Origin: Ignavibacteriales bacterium
Lineage (GTDB): Bacteria > Bacteroidota > Ignavibacteria > UBA10030 > SZUA-254
DNA length: 64,000 nucleotides
NCBI GenBank assembly: GCA_016214905.1
Contig: JACRMQ010000007.1
Location: forward strand, 248,001 to 312,000
Reading direction: 5' to 3'
Positions 40,262 through 49,996 of the stretch are shown here, piece after piece. The number at the start of each line of letters is the position of its first letter. Position 1 is the first letter of the stretch. The notes beneath the pieces are model-generated. The model did no database searches. It was given only the letters and a program-made list of their open reading frames with translations, and was not told where the DNA came from. Both the position numbers and the translations under genes were made by a program.

Positions 40262-43057
40262 ATGAGATACATATTTTTGTGTTTGATCGGAATATCTGTC
40301 AATCTGTTTGCTCAGGTTGAGCAATACAGTGCTACCATGCTTAATGACGATTATCGACTTTTATTCACCCGCGATATTTTCAGCGATTCCCTCCTACCGG
40401 CTTCATTTGAAAATCAGGGAAACTATTGGAACGATGCACAAATACGATTCAAGGGTCATTCAACCCGTTACTACCCTAAAAAATCATATCGAATAAAATT
40501 TAACAAGAATAATCTTTTTCAAAATATGCAGAGCATCAATTTCAATGCGATGTATACAGATAAATCATACCTAAGAGAAAAGCTTGCGTGGGAATTATAC
40601 GCTGAATTGAATCAGCTTGCACCGCATGCGGAGCACGCACGTTTTTCGATGAATGGAAACGAAGGACTTTATCTTTTTATCGAGAAAGTTGATAAATATT
40701 TTTTGCAGAACCGCGGCAGAAAAATTGCCCCGATGTATGAAGCAAACGATACATATATAAGTGCCGATTTAACGATTCAACCGGATAATGTTTTAAAAAT
40801 GTATTATGATAAAGAAATTGGCAATGCTGCCGATTATTCGGATCTTGCTCAATTAATATCGGCAATTAATTCTGCGTCCGATGCAACCTTCAGAGACACG
40901 GTTTATAAATATTTCGATGTCAGCAGTATTCTTAATTGGTTTACGGGCAACATACTTACGATGATGGGAGATAGTTATAATAAAAATTATCTGCTCTACC
41001 GTGATACATCTAAAGTAACTCAACAATGGACGATCATTCCGTGGGATTACGATTTATCTTTTGGCAGAAGCGGTGATCTTGCTATTCCATATCCGGGTTC
41101 ACTGCTTAACGATGGATTCGCCTATACTTTTGAGCCGCTTGCCGGACCTTCAAACGTGCTCAAAGACAGATTTATTACAACACCGTCTTTATGGGAAGAA
41201 TTACGTTTGCATGTAGATTCTTCACTCAATACAATTTTTACTGAAGAACATCTCTCTCCTCGTATCGACAGCTTAGCTACGCTTGTTGAAAATTATGTCT
41301 CACTTGATAATCAAAAATGGGGAACAATTCAGGATTTCTACGACCATGTAGAGGCATTGAAATATTACGTAACTGCCCGGCGAAATTATTTAAAGAAAAC
41401 ATTCATCAACCCACCGAGCGGAGAGTATAATAGAGTAACAGTTCCAATTTCTCAGATCGGGATACCTTATCATTTTATTGCCTACGATGGCAGACAGATT
41501 GCCACACTGTGGTTTACAGAATTTCAGGGATTGGATAGTATTCTTGTGCAGGCACACCCGGAATCAGTTCCGCCGGGAATTGTAAATCCCAGTGATGAAA
41601 AATTCGTTAAACGATGGATCGAGATTATTCCATACCCATCAACTGCGCAATTCACAGCAAAACTTCAATGGATGTACAGCGATGTTTCGTCACTCGATCG
41701 TGAAGTTGGTACTGGAGTTCAGGATGAACGACTTCTCCGTTGTTATTCTTATGATGGAAGGAACTGGAATAGTTTATCGTCGAAGGTAAATTATTTTGGT
41801 AACTTTGTAACGGTAGATTCAATCACTCAAAATGAATGCGGCGCTGGAAAACATTTCGCGTTGATGATGCCTGAAACATATACGCAAAAGTGGTTCCGTC
41901 AGCCGTTGAATTTTTGGCAGAAGTGGTATGATATTCAATTTGCCGATAGTTTAATCGGATTCATTGTCGGTGAGCATGGTACTATATTAAAAACAACTGA
42001 TCGCGGATCAACATGGGTGGAAAGCAATGTCGGATTGGCATTACCTTTAACTTCTATTGGAATTGCCTCTTTCGATAATATTTTTGTCGTGGCAGAAAAT
42101 GGTTTTATGTTTCGAAGCAACGATACAGGTAAAAGTTGGTCGAGAATTATACTGACACAAAATAAAAATATTAGAGGATTTCTCTTCGAATCACCACAAA
42201 ACGGCTGGGTGTATGGTGATAGTGCACAGCTAATGAAAACAACCGATGGCGGCTTAAACTGGTTGTTGTTAACGCTAAACAGTACAAAGAATATTGCCGG
42301 AATCGCAAGAAAAGGAGCTAATCTTTTAATTATTTATTTTGAAGATGGGTACTTTGCTACTTCTACGGATGAAGGACAAACGTGGATTCCGGATTCAAAC
42401 GGAACAGGAAAGAAAATTACTTGTGTTAAATCTGATGGAATTTCTCACTGGATATTAGGTGAGAATGGAACAGTTATTTGCATATCTATGTATGGAGAAA
42501 GTTTTGATCGCAGTGTGGGGACATTGGCGACATTACGCGACATGGAGTTTTTCAATAGTGGTGAAATGTACGTTGCCGGTGGTGGTGGCAAAATCTTCTA
42601 CACAACAAATGGCGGAATCGATTGGTACTCTCAGTACACCGCCGATTCGCACGATCTCTACGGTATGACGTTCACAAACAGTACCCACGGTTTCGCAATC
42701 GGAAACGGCGGAACTATACTTACAACTTCATCCGAAGGAACGGTCACGGATGTAAAAAACATTGCATCAAGTGCTCCTTCCGAAATCCGTTTATATCAAA
42801 ATTATCCAAACCCGTTCAATCCCGTTACCGATATCCGATATCAAATATCCACAGTTAGCCACGTAATGCTGAAGGTTTATGATGTTTTAGGTCGAGAAGT
42901 TGCTACGCTTGTCAATGAGATTCAGGATGCAGGGTTCAAGTCTGTAAAGTGGAATGCCGCTGATTTCTCAAGCGGAATTTATTTTTACTCTCTTACAATA
43001 ACCGGAGACAATGGTTCGATGTTTCATGATGTGAAAAAATTGGTTCTCTTAAAATGA
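40262..43057 (+). CDS. Secreted CotH-like kinase protein with YCF48/BNR repeats and T9SS sorting domain
   Basis: 931 residues from the ATG at 40262, 7 nt after AGGA. A TTG 6 nt earlier is in frame but less likely. After the signal a CotH-type domain (about 30-390) begins AQIRFKGHSTRYYPKKSYRI and contains the WTIIPWDYDLSFGRSG catalytic-like segment. CotH family members are atypical kinases that phosphorylate secreted proteins. Repeats of the BNR/YCF48 type (about 540-830, IVGEHGTILKTTDRGSTW) and a T9SS sorting domain (QNYPNPFNPVTDIRYQIS, ending KKLVLLK) complete it. It overlaps the next gene by 4 nt (ATGA). Confidence 0.85.
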   Translation: MRYIFLCLIGISVNLFAQVEQYSATMLNDDYRLLFTRDIFSDSLLPASFENQGNYWNDAQIRFKGHSTRYYPKKSYRIKFNKNNLFQNMQSINFNAMYTDKSYLREKLAWELYAELNQLAPHAEHARFSMNGNEGLYLFIEKVDKYFLQNRGRKIAPMYEANDTYISADLTIQPDNVLKMYYDKEIGNAADYSDLAQLISAINSASDATFRDTVYKYFDVSSILNWFTGNILTMMGDSYNKNYLLYRDTSKVTQQWTIIPWDYDLSFGRSGDLAIPYPGSLLNDGFAYTFEPLAGPSNVLKDRFITTPSLWEELRLHVDSSLNTIFTEEHLSPRIDSLATLVENYVSLDNQKWGTIQDFYDHVEALKYYVTARRNYLKKTFINPPSGEYNRVTVPISQIGIPYHFIAYDGRQIATLWFTEFQGLDSILVQAHPESVPPGIVNPSDEKFVKRWIEIIPYPSTAQFTAKLQWMYSDVSSLDREVGTGVQDERLLRCYSYDGRNWNSLSSKVNYFGNFVTVDSITQNECGAGKHFALMMPETYTQKWFRQPLNFWQKWYDIQFADSLIGFIVGEHGTILKTTDRGSTWVESNVGLALPLTSIGIASFDNIFVVAENGFMFRSNDTGKSWSRIILTQNKNIRGFLFESPQNGWVYGDSAQLMKTTDGGLNWLLLTLNSTKNIAGIARKGANLLIIYFEDGYFATSTDEGQTWIPDSNGTGKKITCVKSDGISHWILGENGTVICISMYGESFDRSVGTLATLRDMEFFNSGEMYVAGGGGKIFYTTNGGIDWYSQYTADSHDLYGMTFTNSTHGFAIGNGGTILTTSSEGTVTDVKNIASSAPSEIRLYQNYPNPFNPVTDIRYQISTVSHVMLKVYDVLGREVATLVNEIQDAGFKSVKWNAADFSSGIYFYSLTITGDNGSMFHDVKKLVLLK

Positions 43058-44946
43058 CGTTCTACAATAAACGAAAATTATCAATCTTAGTATTGTTGCT
43101 TATCTTTGCGAATTGTTTGCTTTCCCAAACACGCACAGATTTATATATTGAGACGGTACACAAAGATACTCTTGATGCAACTTACTATGTTCCGACCACA
43201 CCAAAACCTGCAAACGGTTATCCGGCAATTCTTTTCGTGCATGGATTCAGCTTATCAAAGGATTGGGATACTTCGAACTGTTCGTTTTATTCGAAGAGCG
43301 GCTATTTCACAATGTGTTACAGCGTACGCGGTCACGGAAAATCCACAGGTGGTTCAACCATCATGTCTACTAAAGAACGATCGGATCTTGCAGATGTTGT
43401 AAATTTTCTCAAGTCATTGCCGGAAGTTGATACAAATAAAATCGGACTTTCCGGCGGTTCGCAAGGCGGACTGCATGGCTTATGGGCTATCGCCGACGAT
43501 CTTCCCGTGCGGGCTGTTTCATCCGATGTAATTGTGCCCCACTGGGCTTCGGACATGCTTATGAACGGTTCAATACGGCGAACAGTTCTTTTACTTCATC
43601 AATCTAATATCGGCGTTCGATTTGATCCCATAAGAGATACACTCTGGAACTATATTAGAACAGACGATTACGATGCTTTTGCATCAAAATTTATTCCCGG
43701 AAGAGATATCGACACTTCTCAGTTGAACAATAAATCGATTCCATCTCTCCGCTTATTGAAATGGCAGGATCACTACTTTTCTGCTGATGATGGAATAAAG
43801 TCTTTTGCGGATTATGGAGGGATGAAAAAACTTTATTTGGGAACTCACGGACATTTTTCCGATGTGAACAGTATGGAAAGTTCATACCAGCATTCTATTG
43901 TAAGCAGGTGGTTAGATTATTTTCTTAAGGATGTCCAAAACGGAATTCTTGATGAACCAACCTACACTTATGCGTACAGTCATCTACCGATGGATTCACT
44001 CGGATATTTTTCATGGACGAGGAATCAGGAAGTTGCTTATCCTCCCGCGGGAATAACTGAGAATAAATTTTATCTTGCCCCCGACTCCATGCTTTTATTT
44101 TCAACCCCAACCCATTCAGATACATTTACACTTTTGAACAACTATTTGAATCCTGCCTACACATTTGATACGGCGTATATAGAAGGATTCAGAGGTTCCA
44201 GATTTAATGTACTGCTTCCTAAAAAAACCATTTCGTTCACTTCACCGGTATTATGGGAAGATATAATATGGATCGGAACACCGAGAGTGAAATTTTTCGT
44301 GCAATCTGATTATGAAAAGTTTCCTCTTCATATTCAGATATATGAAGTTGACAGCGAAGGGAACAAATACTTTATAAACCGGATCAATTATACCGCAAGG
44401 CATTGGATTCCGGGAGAAAGCAAGTGGATTGAGATTGATGGTATTGCACATGCGCATAAATTCTTGAAGGGAAGCCGGATAAGAATAGAGATTACAAACA
44501 TTGATAAAACAAACCGGAAATATTTAGGAGATTATCCGTTTGTTGTGCCTATGTTAAGTCAGACCGGAGCAAATATTATGGTAGATGAAGTACATCCGGC
44601 ATACATTGCAATTCCGATGATCGGCGACCCGACCTCGGTAGTTTTAGCGAGTGACTTTATACCTGACCGATTCGAGCTTTCGCAAAACTATCCTAATCCA
44701 TTCAATCCATCGACAAAAATCAATTATCAATTGCCAATTGATGGTTGGGTAACGATAGATGTATATAATGTGCTCGGGCAAGAAGTAATGACATTGATTA
44801 ATGAATATAAGAGGATAGGAAAATATGAAGTTGGATTTAACGGCGAGAAGTTATCGAGTGGTGTGTATTTTTATCGTTTAATAATTCAACCGTTTGATGG
44901 CTCGCGGGCATTCACAAAAATTCGAAAGATGATGCTGGTAAAATAA
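43054..44946 (+). CDS. Secreted X-Pro dipeptidyl-peptidase (S15)/CocE-type hydrolase with T9SS sorting domain
   Basis: 630 residues. A signal peptide precedes an alpha/beta-hydrolase fold with FVHGFSLSKDW and the nucleophile serine in LSGGSQGGLHGL (near residue 137). The active-site histidine is likely in LGTHGHFSD (near 268). A beta-sandwich of CocE/NonD type (about 330-520, WIPGESKWIEIDG) follows, then a T9SS domain (QNYPNPFNPSTKINYQLP). S15 enzymes release X-Pro dipeptides or hydrolyse acyl esters; the exact substrate is uncertain. It is translationally coupled to the CotH gene by ATGA overlap, so both surface proteins are probably made together. Confidence 0.85.
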   Translation: MTFYNKRKLSILVLLLIFANCLLSQTRTDLYIETVHKDTLDATYYVPTTPKPANGYPAILFVHGFSLSKDWDTSNCSFYSKSGYFTMCYSVRGHGKSTGGSTIMSTKERSDLADVVNFLKSLPEVDTNKIGLSGGSQGGLHGLWAIADDLPVRAVSSDVIVPHWASDMLMNGSIRRTVLLLHQSNIGVRFDPIRDTLWNYIRTDDYDAFASKFIPGRDIDTSQLNNKSIPSLRLLKWQDHYFSADDGIKSFADYGGMKKLYLGTHGHFSDVNSMESSYQHSIVSRWLDYFLKDVQNGILDEPTYTYAYSHLPMDSLGYFSWTRNQEVAYPPAGITENKFYLAPDSMLLFSTPTHSDTFTLLNNYLNPAYTFDTAYIEGFRGSRFNVLLPKKTISFTSPVLWEDIIWIGTPRVKFFVQSDYEKFPLHIQIYEVDSEGNKYFINRINYTARHWIPGESKWIEIDGIAHAHKFLKGSRIRIEITNIDKTNRKYLGDYPFVVPMLSQTGANIMVDEVHPAYIAIPMIGDPTSVVLASDFIPDRFELSQNYPNPFNPSTKINYQLPIDGWVTIDVYNVLGQEVMTLINEYKRIGKYEVGFNGEKLSSGVYFYRLIIQPFDGSRAFTKIRKMMLVK

Positions 44947-45012
44947 ACTCAGATCCTTCCATAATCCAACTTGTTTAACAGATATTATTGAGTGGTTTGA
45001 TAAAAGACCGAA

Positions 45013-45041
45013 TTGCATTTATTATTATTATTTTGGATATT
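45013..45041 (+). promoter_or_regulatory. Possible promoter of the APC permease gene
   Basis: TTGCAT (45013-45018), a 17-bp spacer that includes a TTA repeat, and GATATT (45036-45041) lie 32 nt before the ATG at 45074. GATATTTG also resembles the Bacteroidota -7 box TAnnTTTG. Confidence 0.4.
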
Positions 45042-45073
45042 TGCATCGGTTTTTATAGAATTTATTGATTATT

Positions 45074-47080
45074 ATGGAAGAAAAAGAAGAACTAAGTGCC
45101 GGGAAGAGATTCAGAAGATTTTTAATTGGCTCTTCCCGCGATCCCGAGGATAAAACACTCTTTCACAAACTTTCCTTAATCGCTTTTTTCGCATGGGTTG
45201 CGCTTGGCGCCGACGGTATGTCGTCGTCAAGTTACGGTCCCGAGGAAGCATTTCGTGCGCTGTCCGGTCATCATGCATTAAGTTTGTTCGTGGCTTTAGG
45301 AACAGCGATTACAATTTTTGTCATTAGCACAAGTTATAATCAAATCATACAACTTTTTCCCTCTGGTGGAGGGGGGTATTTAGTTGCAAGCAAATTACTT
45401 TCGCCAAAAGCAGGAATGGTTGCGGGTTGTGCCCTGCTGATCGACTATGTTCTTACAATAACACTTTCTATAGCAAGCGGTGCAGATGCATTGTTCAGCT
45501 TTCTTCCATCGAACTGGTATCATCTCCGCCTCGAATTTGCTTTGGTTATTTTATTAATTCTAATTATTCTTAATTTACGTGGTGTTAAAGAATCTGTAAT
45601 ACCGCTGATACCTATTTTTATACTATTTGTTTTAACTCACATAATACTTATCGGTTATGCGTGGGGCGCGAATTTGTTCAATCTTCCCGCGATAGTTTCA
45701 GAGACAAGGGTTGACTTTAATAACTCAGTTTCAGAGCTTGGAATGTTCGGTGTTGTGTTTCTTATCTTGCGTGCTTACAGCATGGGTGCGGGTACATTCA
45801 CCGGTATTGAAGCAGTAAGCAACGGTCTTCCGATATTGCGAGAACCCAAAGTCGAAACAGCTAAACGAACAATGCGTTATATGACAATATCGCTGGCGTT
45901 GCTTGTGCTGGGTTTGATGTTCTCTTATCTATTGTATGGAGTTCAACCTCAACAAGGAAAAACATTGAATGCAATATTGTTCGAAAGTATTACGGCAACT
46001 TGGGGAAGTAGTTGGGGATATTATTTGGTTCTGATTGCTCTTTTATCTGAAGCGGCACTGCTTACCGTTGCCGCGCAAACTGGATTTATAGATGGTCCCC
46101 GCGTTCTTTCAAATATGGCGCTTGACAGGTGGATGCCAACGAGGTTTGCAACGCTAAGCGATCGACTTGTAACTCAAAACGGTATAGTAATTATGGGTGT
46201 GGGGGCTCTTATTTTAATGGTCGCTACACGAGGATCGGTACAATTTCTTGTTGTTCTCTACAGTATCAATGTGTTTATTACTTTCGTTCTATCTCAATCG
46301 GGAATGGTGCGGCACTGGTGGCTCGAGCGAAAACAGGAAAAGTATTGGAAACGAAAATTAGTAATAAATGGAGTGGGATTGATACTTACTTCTTTTATAC
46401 TTGTATCTGTTATAATATTGAAATTTTTTGAAGGCGGGTGGATAACCTTATTAGTAACCGGCGGGCTTGTTGTGATTGTGCTTTATGTAAAGCGGCACTA
46501 TCTAACAACACAAAAACTACTTAAACGTTTAGACACTCTTGTTAACGTGGTTGAAACCTCCGACAGCGTAATATCTCCGGAGGATATTAAAAATCCGAAG
46601 CCTAAAATCTCATTCAACAATAAAGCTAAGACGGCAGTGATTCTTGTGAATGGTTTCAACGGACTCGGATTGCATACACTTTTCAGCGTGATAAGATATT
46701 TTGGTGATGCATACAAAAATTATCTTTTTGTTGAGGTTGGTATTTTTGACGCGGGTAATTTCAAAGGGGCAACAGAAATCGATCGATTGCAAGCGGCGAT
46801 CAAACTGGACGTCGATCGATACATCAATTACATGAAACAAAATGGATATTACGCTGAGGGATTCACAGGTGTTGGCATTGATGTAGTGGAGGAGATTTCT
46901 AATTTATCGAAAGATATTTTGGCAAAATATCCGAGTGCGGTTTTCTTCGGGGGTCAACTTGTGTTCGGTAAGGAATCTATTTTATCTCGCTGGTTGCATA
47001 ACTATACGGTCTTCTCGCTTCAGAGAAAATTTTATCATGAGGGAGTGCCGGTTGTAATTCTCCCGATCCGCGTGTACTAA
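45074..47080 (+). CDS. APC-superfamily amino acid/polyamine permease with C-terminal cytoplasmic domain
   Basis: 668 residues from the ATG at 45074; a TTG nine bases earlier is in frame but less favoured. About twelve TM helices span residues 35-480. The first helix region has FFAWVALGADGMSSSSYGPE, characteristic of APC-type transporters related to KUP-like and amino acid permeases; LFPSGGGGYLVA is a substrate-site loop. The last 170 residues are soluble and contain KTAVILVNGFNGLGLHTLFS, an unusual Rossmann-like tail. It imports an amino acid or cation; substrate unknown. It is followed by a strong terminator. Confidence 0.85.
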   Translation: MEEKEELSAGKRFRRFLIGSSRDPEDKTLFHKLSLIAFFAWVALGADGMSSSSYGPEEAFRALSGHHALSLFVALGTAITIFVISTSYNQIIQLFPSGGGGYLVASKLLSPKAGMVAGCALLIDYVLTITLSIASGADALFSFLPSNWYHLRLEFALVILLILIILNLRGVKESVIPLIPIFILFVLTHIILIGYAWGANLFNLPAIVSETRVDFNNSVSELGMFGVVFLILRAYSMGAGTFTGIEAVSNGLPILREPKVETAKRTMRYMTISLALLVLGLMFSYLLYGVQPQQGKTLNAILFESITATWGSSWGYYLVLIALLSEAALLTVAAQTGFIDGPRVLSNMALDRWMPTRFATLSDRLVTQNGIVIMGVGALILMVATRGSVQFLVVLYSINVFITFVLSQSGMVRHWWLERKQEKYWKRKLVINGVGLILTSFILVSVIILKFFEGGWITLLVTGGLVVIVLYVKRHYLTTQKLLKRLDTLVNVVETSDSVISPEDIKNPKPKISFNNKAKTAVILVNGFNGLGLHTLFSVIRYFGDAYKNYLFVEVGIFDAGNFKGATEIDRLQAAIKLDVDRYINYMKQNGYYAEGFTGVGIDVVEEISNLSKDILAKYPSAVFFGGQLVFGKESILSRWLHNYTVFSLQRKFYHEGVPVVILPIRVY

Positions 47081-47163
47081 GCCGATAAGAAGTCTGCTGA
47101 GAATAAAGAATCTATTATCTGATTCTCCAGCATTTTTTATTATATAATAATTATCAACCATAG

Positions 47164-47211
47164 ACTCCGACATCTGCTTGAATCATCCAAGCTCAGATGT
47201 CGGAGTTTTTT
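47164..47211 (+). terminator. Strong rho-independent terminator of the permease gene
   Basis: ACTCCGACATCTG and CAGATGTCGGAGT form a perfect 13-bp stem, extended inside by CTTG/CAAG, followed by six T residues. It lies between convergent genes. Confidence 0.9.
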
Positions 47212-47238
47212 CAGTAAAGACTCGTAGAGAACCGGGAA

Positions 47239-48405
47239 TTAAAACGCGGTCATAAACCCGAATGTCAGCTTAGGTTGCTTGCGTTCTAGATCATACCCAA
47301 ACTCACCTAATAGTTTCAGGTTACGCGCCAACATGTATGTAAAATTTCCGGCAACGGCGTGGTATTTTAAATCTTCCTGTCCCGAATCAATCCGGTTATA
47401 CATAAGGAAAACATACCAATCGCTTTTATCGAGTTCCGGCGCGAACATCAATTGAGCAAAACCTCCGCGTGTGACTATTTTCTGATTTTCCTCTTTGAAG
47501 TACGGATTAGAATCTTCGCGGTACATGAACTGTCCGCACAATTCAAGTTGATCGTACGATAATGTGGCGTCGACTCCCGCCATTCCAATACCGTTTTTTA
47601 ACAGGTCGATTTTTTCTTTCCCGATGTAACCGAGAGTTCCGATTGAGAAATTTGAATCAATCGGTTGCGCAACACGGAAAAATAAATTTTTGTAAGGATC
47701 GGTATCGAACATGAAATCTTCGCCGGCTTCAATACCGTTTCCGTTTGATACAGATGCGATGATATCCGTTTCTGTTGGCAGGGTGTAGCTGAGCATTAAT
47801 CCGCGGTCGTATGTCAAATCTACCATCGACATTCCCGGCTTCGCTTTATAGATTTCGTAATCTTCATACATCGGTCGAAGCTCTCGTTTGAATACCGGAT
47901 CGCAAACCTGATACTGACCCGCCATTATATCGAAATCGATATTGCCGACATTGTTGAAATAGAGAAACGCGTCTTCAACGCCGACCAGCGATCCTTTTTC
48001 GTTCATCAGGAAATAAAAAAAGTACGATACATCCTTAGCAATCTGACCGCTTGATAAAATTTTCATAACAAAGGGCCATTCGATGTCGGTTTTTGCGTTG
48101 ACAGAATCTTTACCTGGACGCATCCTAAAAGCTCCATCGAACCTAATAGCGATAGGCAATTCACGCATCAATAAAAGCTTATCGTCTCCCGTTTCCCGCG
48201 CAAAACGCGGCGGTTCTTTATCTTTTAACTGATAACCGTTCGCGGCAAATTCATCTCCATATGGTTTTAATTTTGGTATCGGCGAGTGACAAACATTGCA
48301 CGACATATCGTACTTCCGTGCGTATGCCGGTATTGCCGATGCTTGATCGGAAACAATACTAATAAAAACTATAATGATGCTAATAATAAAAATGATTTTT
48401 TTCAT
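47239..48405 (-). CDS. Outer-membrane barrel protein with a single c-type heme motif
   Basis: 388 residues from the ATG at 48405, selected by a perfect AAGGAGG 7 nt upstream; the frame is open to 48507 but overlaps the preceding gene. A signal peptide (cleaved near SDQASA) is followed by YARKYDMSCNVCHSPIPKL, one CxxCH heme site close to the mature N-terminus, and then by an aromatic and amphipathic strand-rich region typical of a 14-18-stranded porin, ending in F. Such heme-tipped barrels resemble components of porin-cytochrome electron conduits. It is in one operon with the pentaheme cytochrome (16-nt gap) and is translated second. Confidence 0.8.
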   Translation of the reverse strand: MKKIIFIISIIIVFISIVSDQASAIPAYARKYDMSCNVCHSPIPKLKPYGDEFAANGYQLKDKEPPRFARETGDDKLLLMRELPIAIRFDGAFRMRPGKDSVNAKTDIEWPFVMKILSSGQIAKDVSYFFYFLMNEKGSLVGVEDAFLYFNNVGNIDFDIMAGQYQVCDPVFKRELRPMYEDYEIYKAKPGMSMVDLTYDRGLMLSYTLPTETDIIASVSNGNGIEAGEDFMFDTDPYKNLFFRVAQPIDSNFSIGTLGYIGKEKIDLLKNGIGMAGVDATLSYDQLELCGQFMYREDSNPYFKEENQKIVTRGGFAQLMFAPELDKSDWYVFLMYNRIDSGQEDLKYHAVAGNFTYMLARNLKLLGEFGYDLERKQPKLTFGFMTAF

Positions 48406-48421
48406 GATATATTCCTCCTTA

Positions 48422-49795
48422 TTATTGAGCGATATTAATATTTGTTTCATGAAAATTGACTTCGATAATCTCAGCTTCATCTTTAGGCACGCCAAGGAAT
48501 TCAACAATCGGAGTCGGTAGCTTCTGATAGTTCAGAACCGCTTTTACTTTCATCGGTCCGGGCGCCGCGTTTGCAGGAACCGTCCAAGTAAAAGTTTCGA
48601 GTTTTGTTTCTCTCGGACCGATACGATAATCTGTCGATTGAGATGCTGTGTTCCATTGCTGTATCGTCATTCTTCCCTGCGGATCTAGGTATGGCAATCT
48701 AAAAATTCTATCTCCTTCAGGCACGCCATCACGTTGAACACCTTTGAAATCTGGTTGGTTCAAAGCAATTCCCATATCTTGATATGCTAACGTATTGGCA
48801 GCAATCGTATATTCTTCGCCGGGGAATCCCTTTTTATCAACAGACAGATGATAAACAGTACCCTTCGCATCAGTTGCTTCTACGTGAAGCCAAAGCATTC
48901 GTTCTTCGGCAGAACCGGTTGGAAATTTATGTCCCGTCTTTTGATTGAATAGCGCGACCGTGAATTTTACCGGCTCACCAGGTTCAACATCTCGTATGTC
49001 GGGATGAATGCGTAGCTCAACGACTCCTCGTACTTTTCCCGGATCGTGCGCGCCATGAAAAAGATGCTGAGCAACATCAGGCAATTCAGGTCCCATCGAG
49101 GCATTATGCCCTTTAGCGAATGTCATATGACACGATTGACAAGGCACGCCTTCTTTTGCGTATGGACCCTCTTTCCATTCGAGATGAGTTGATTTAACCC
49201 AGATGCCGTATGGATCTTTTTCGTTATGACAAACTCCGCAGAAGTCCGCACTCTTATGAAACTCGGAATATTTCGTTTCGTGAGCAGGTGAACTTGCCGC
49301 TTGACGCGGTCCGTATTTTATTTTACCCGGTTCGGAAATAAAATTAAAGTTGAACGGTGTGTCTCCCGAAAAACCGGTGATTGTATGGCACACATCGCAC
49401 GAGACAGATTCATTCGCGCGGCTGTTTGCTTCCGGCTTCGGTGGCGGAACATCACCTGCGAGAAATGCTATTGGCGCGTGGCATCCGTTGCAGCCAGCTT
49501 TTACGCCCGCGACCTTCGGATCCTTTTCGGCATGTGGAACCGCTAACTTGAAATACTCGATCTCGTCCCAATGATGGGTGTATGCCTGCGACATCATCGC
49601 TTGCTTCCACTGCTGATAGAAGTCCACGTGGCACGATGCACCACAAACTTCCGGTTTTTCAAAATCGTCATACTTTTTCGTACCTAGTGCATCATCACCT
49701 GTTTTTGGTGGCTGCGCAACAACGGTAACCACGGTTATCAGTATAAAAAGTAAAAGTATTAACAATGTTTTAGTGTGAATTATAGAAAGCTTCAT
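48422..49795 (-). CDS. Pentaheme c-type cytochrome (cytochrome c554 family)
   Basis: 457 residues from the ATG at 49795, chosen for GGAGG at an 8-nt distance; an earlier ATG at 49810 lies next to the same site and lacks spacing. A signal peptide precedes five heme sites in the first 240 residues: CGASCH (a CX3CH variant), CNGCH, CDVCH, CGVCH and CQSCH, with histidines between them as sixth ligands. The C-terminal 200 residues form a beta-rich domain with TGHKFPTGSAEERM. It should be a periplasmic or outer-membrane electron carrier acting with the downstream heme-barrel protein. Confidence 0.88.
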   Translation of the reverse strand: MKLSIIHTKTLLILLLFILITVVTVVAQPPKTGDDALGTKKYDDFEKPEVCGASCHVDFYQQWKQAMMSQAYTHHWDEIEYFKLAVPHAEKDPKVAGVKAGCNGCHAPIAFLAGDVPPPKPEANSRANESVSCDVCHTITGFSGDTPFNFNFISEPGKIKYGPRQAASSPAHETKYSEFHKSADFCGVCHNEKDPYGIWVKSTHLEWKEGPYAKEGVPCQSCHMTFAKGHNASMGPELPDVAQHLFHGAHDPGKVRGVVELRIHPDIRDVEPGEPVKFTVALFNQKTGHKFPTGSAEERMLWLHVEATDAKGTVYHLSVDKKGFPGEEYTIAANTLAYQDMGIALNQPDFKGVQRDGVPEGDRIFRLPYLDPQGRMTIQQWNTASQSTDYRIGPRETKLETFTWTVPANAAPGPMKVKAVLNYQKLPTPIVEFLGVPKDEAEIIEVNFHETNINIAQ

Positions 49796-49928
49796 AGAAT
49801 CATCCTCCATGAAAATATTGTTAAATGTATGTTAACAGCGGGCTGATTAAGAAAAATATCTTTTTCATGAACCATGTGTAAATTTAGCATAAAACAAAAA
49901 CAAAAGCAAATAATTTACTATATAGCAA

Positions 49929-49957
49929 TTGATTTTTCCACCTTTTATTTGTAACAT
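49929..49957 (+). promoter_or_regulatory. Candidate promoter of the ABC importer operon
   Basis: TTGATT (49929-49934), a 17-bp spacer and TAACAT (49952-49957) lie 39 nt before the TTG start at 49997, in the divergent region facing the cytochrome operon. Confidence 0.4.
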
Positions 49958-49996
49958 ATTACAACTCAAAAGTTATCGACTAACATAATTATACTC

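Noticed and set aside
45019-45035. TTA trinucleotide run upstream of the permease gene as a phase-variable repeat
   Set aside because: It has only about four to five units and is interrupted, too short for reliable slippage claims; it is simply an AT-rich promoter spacer.
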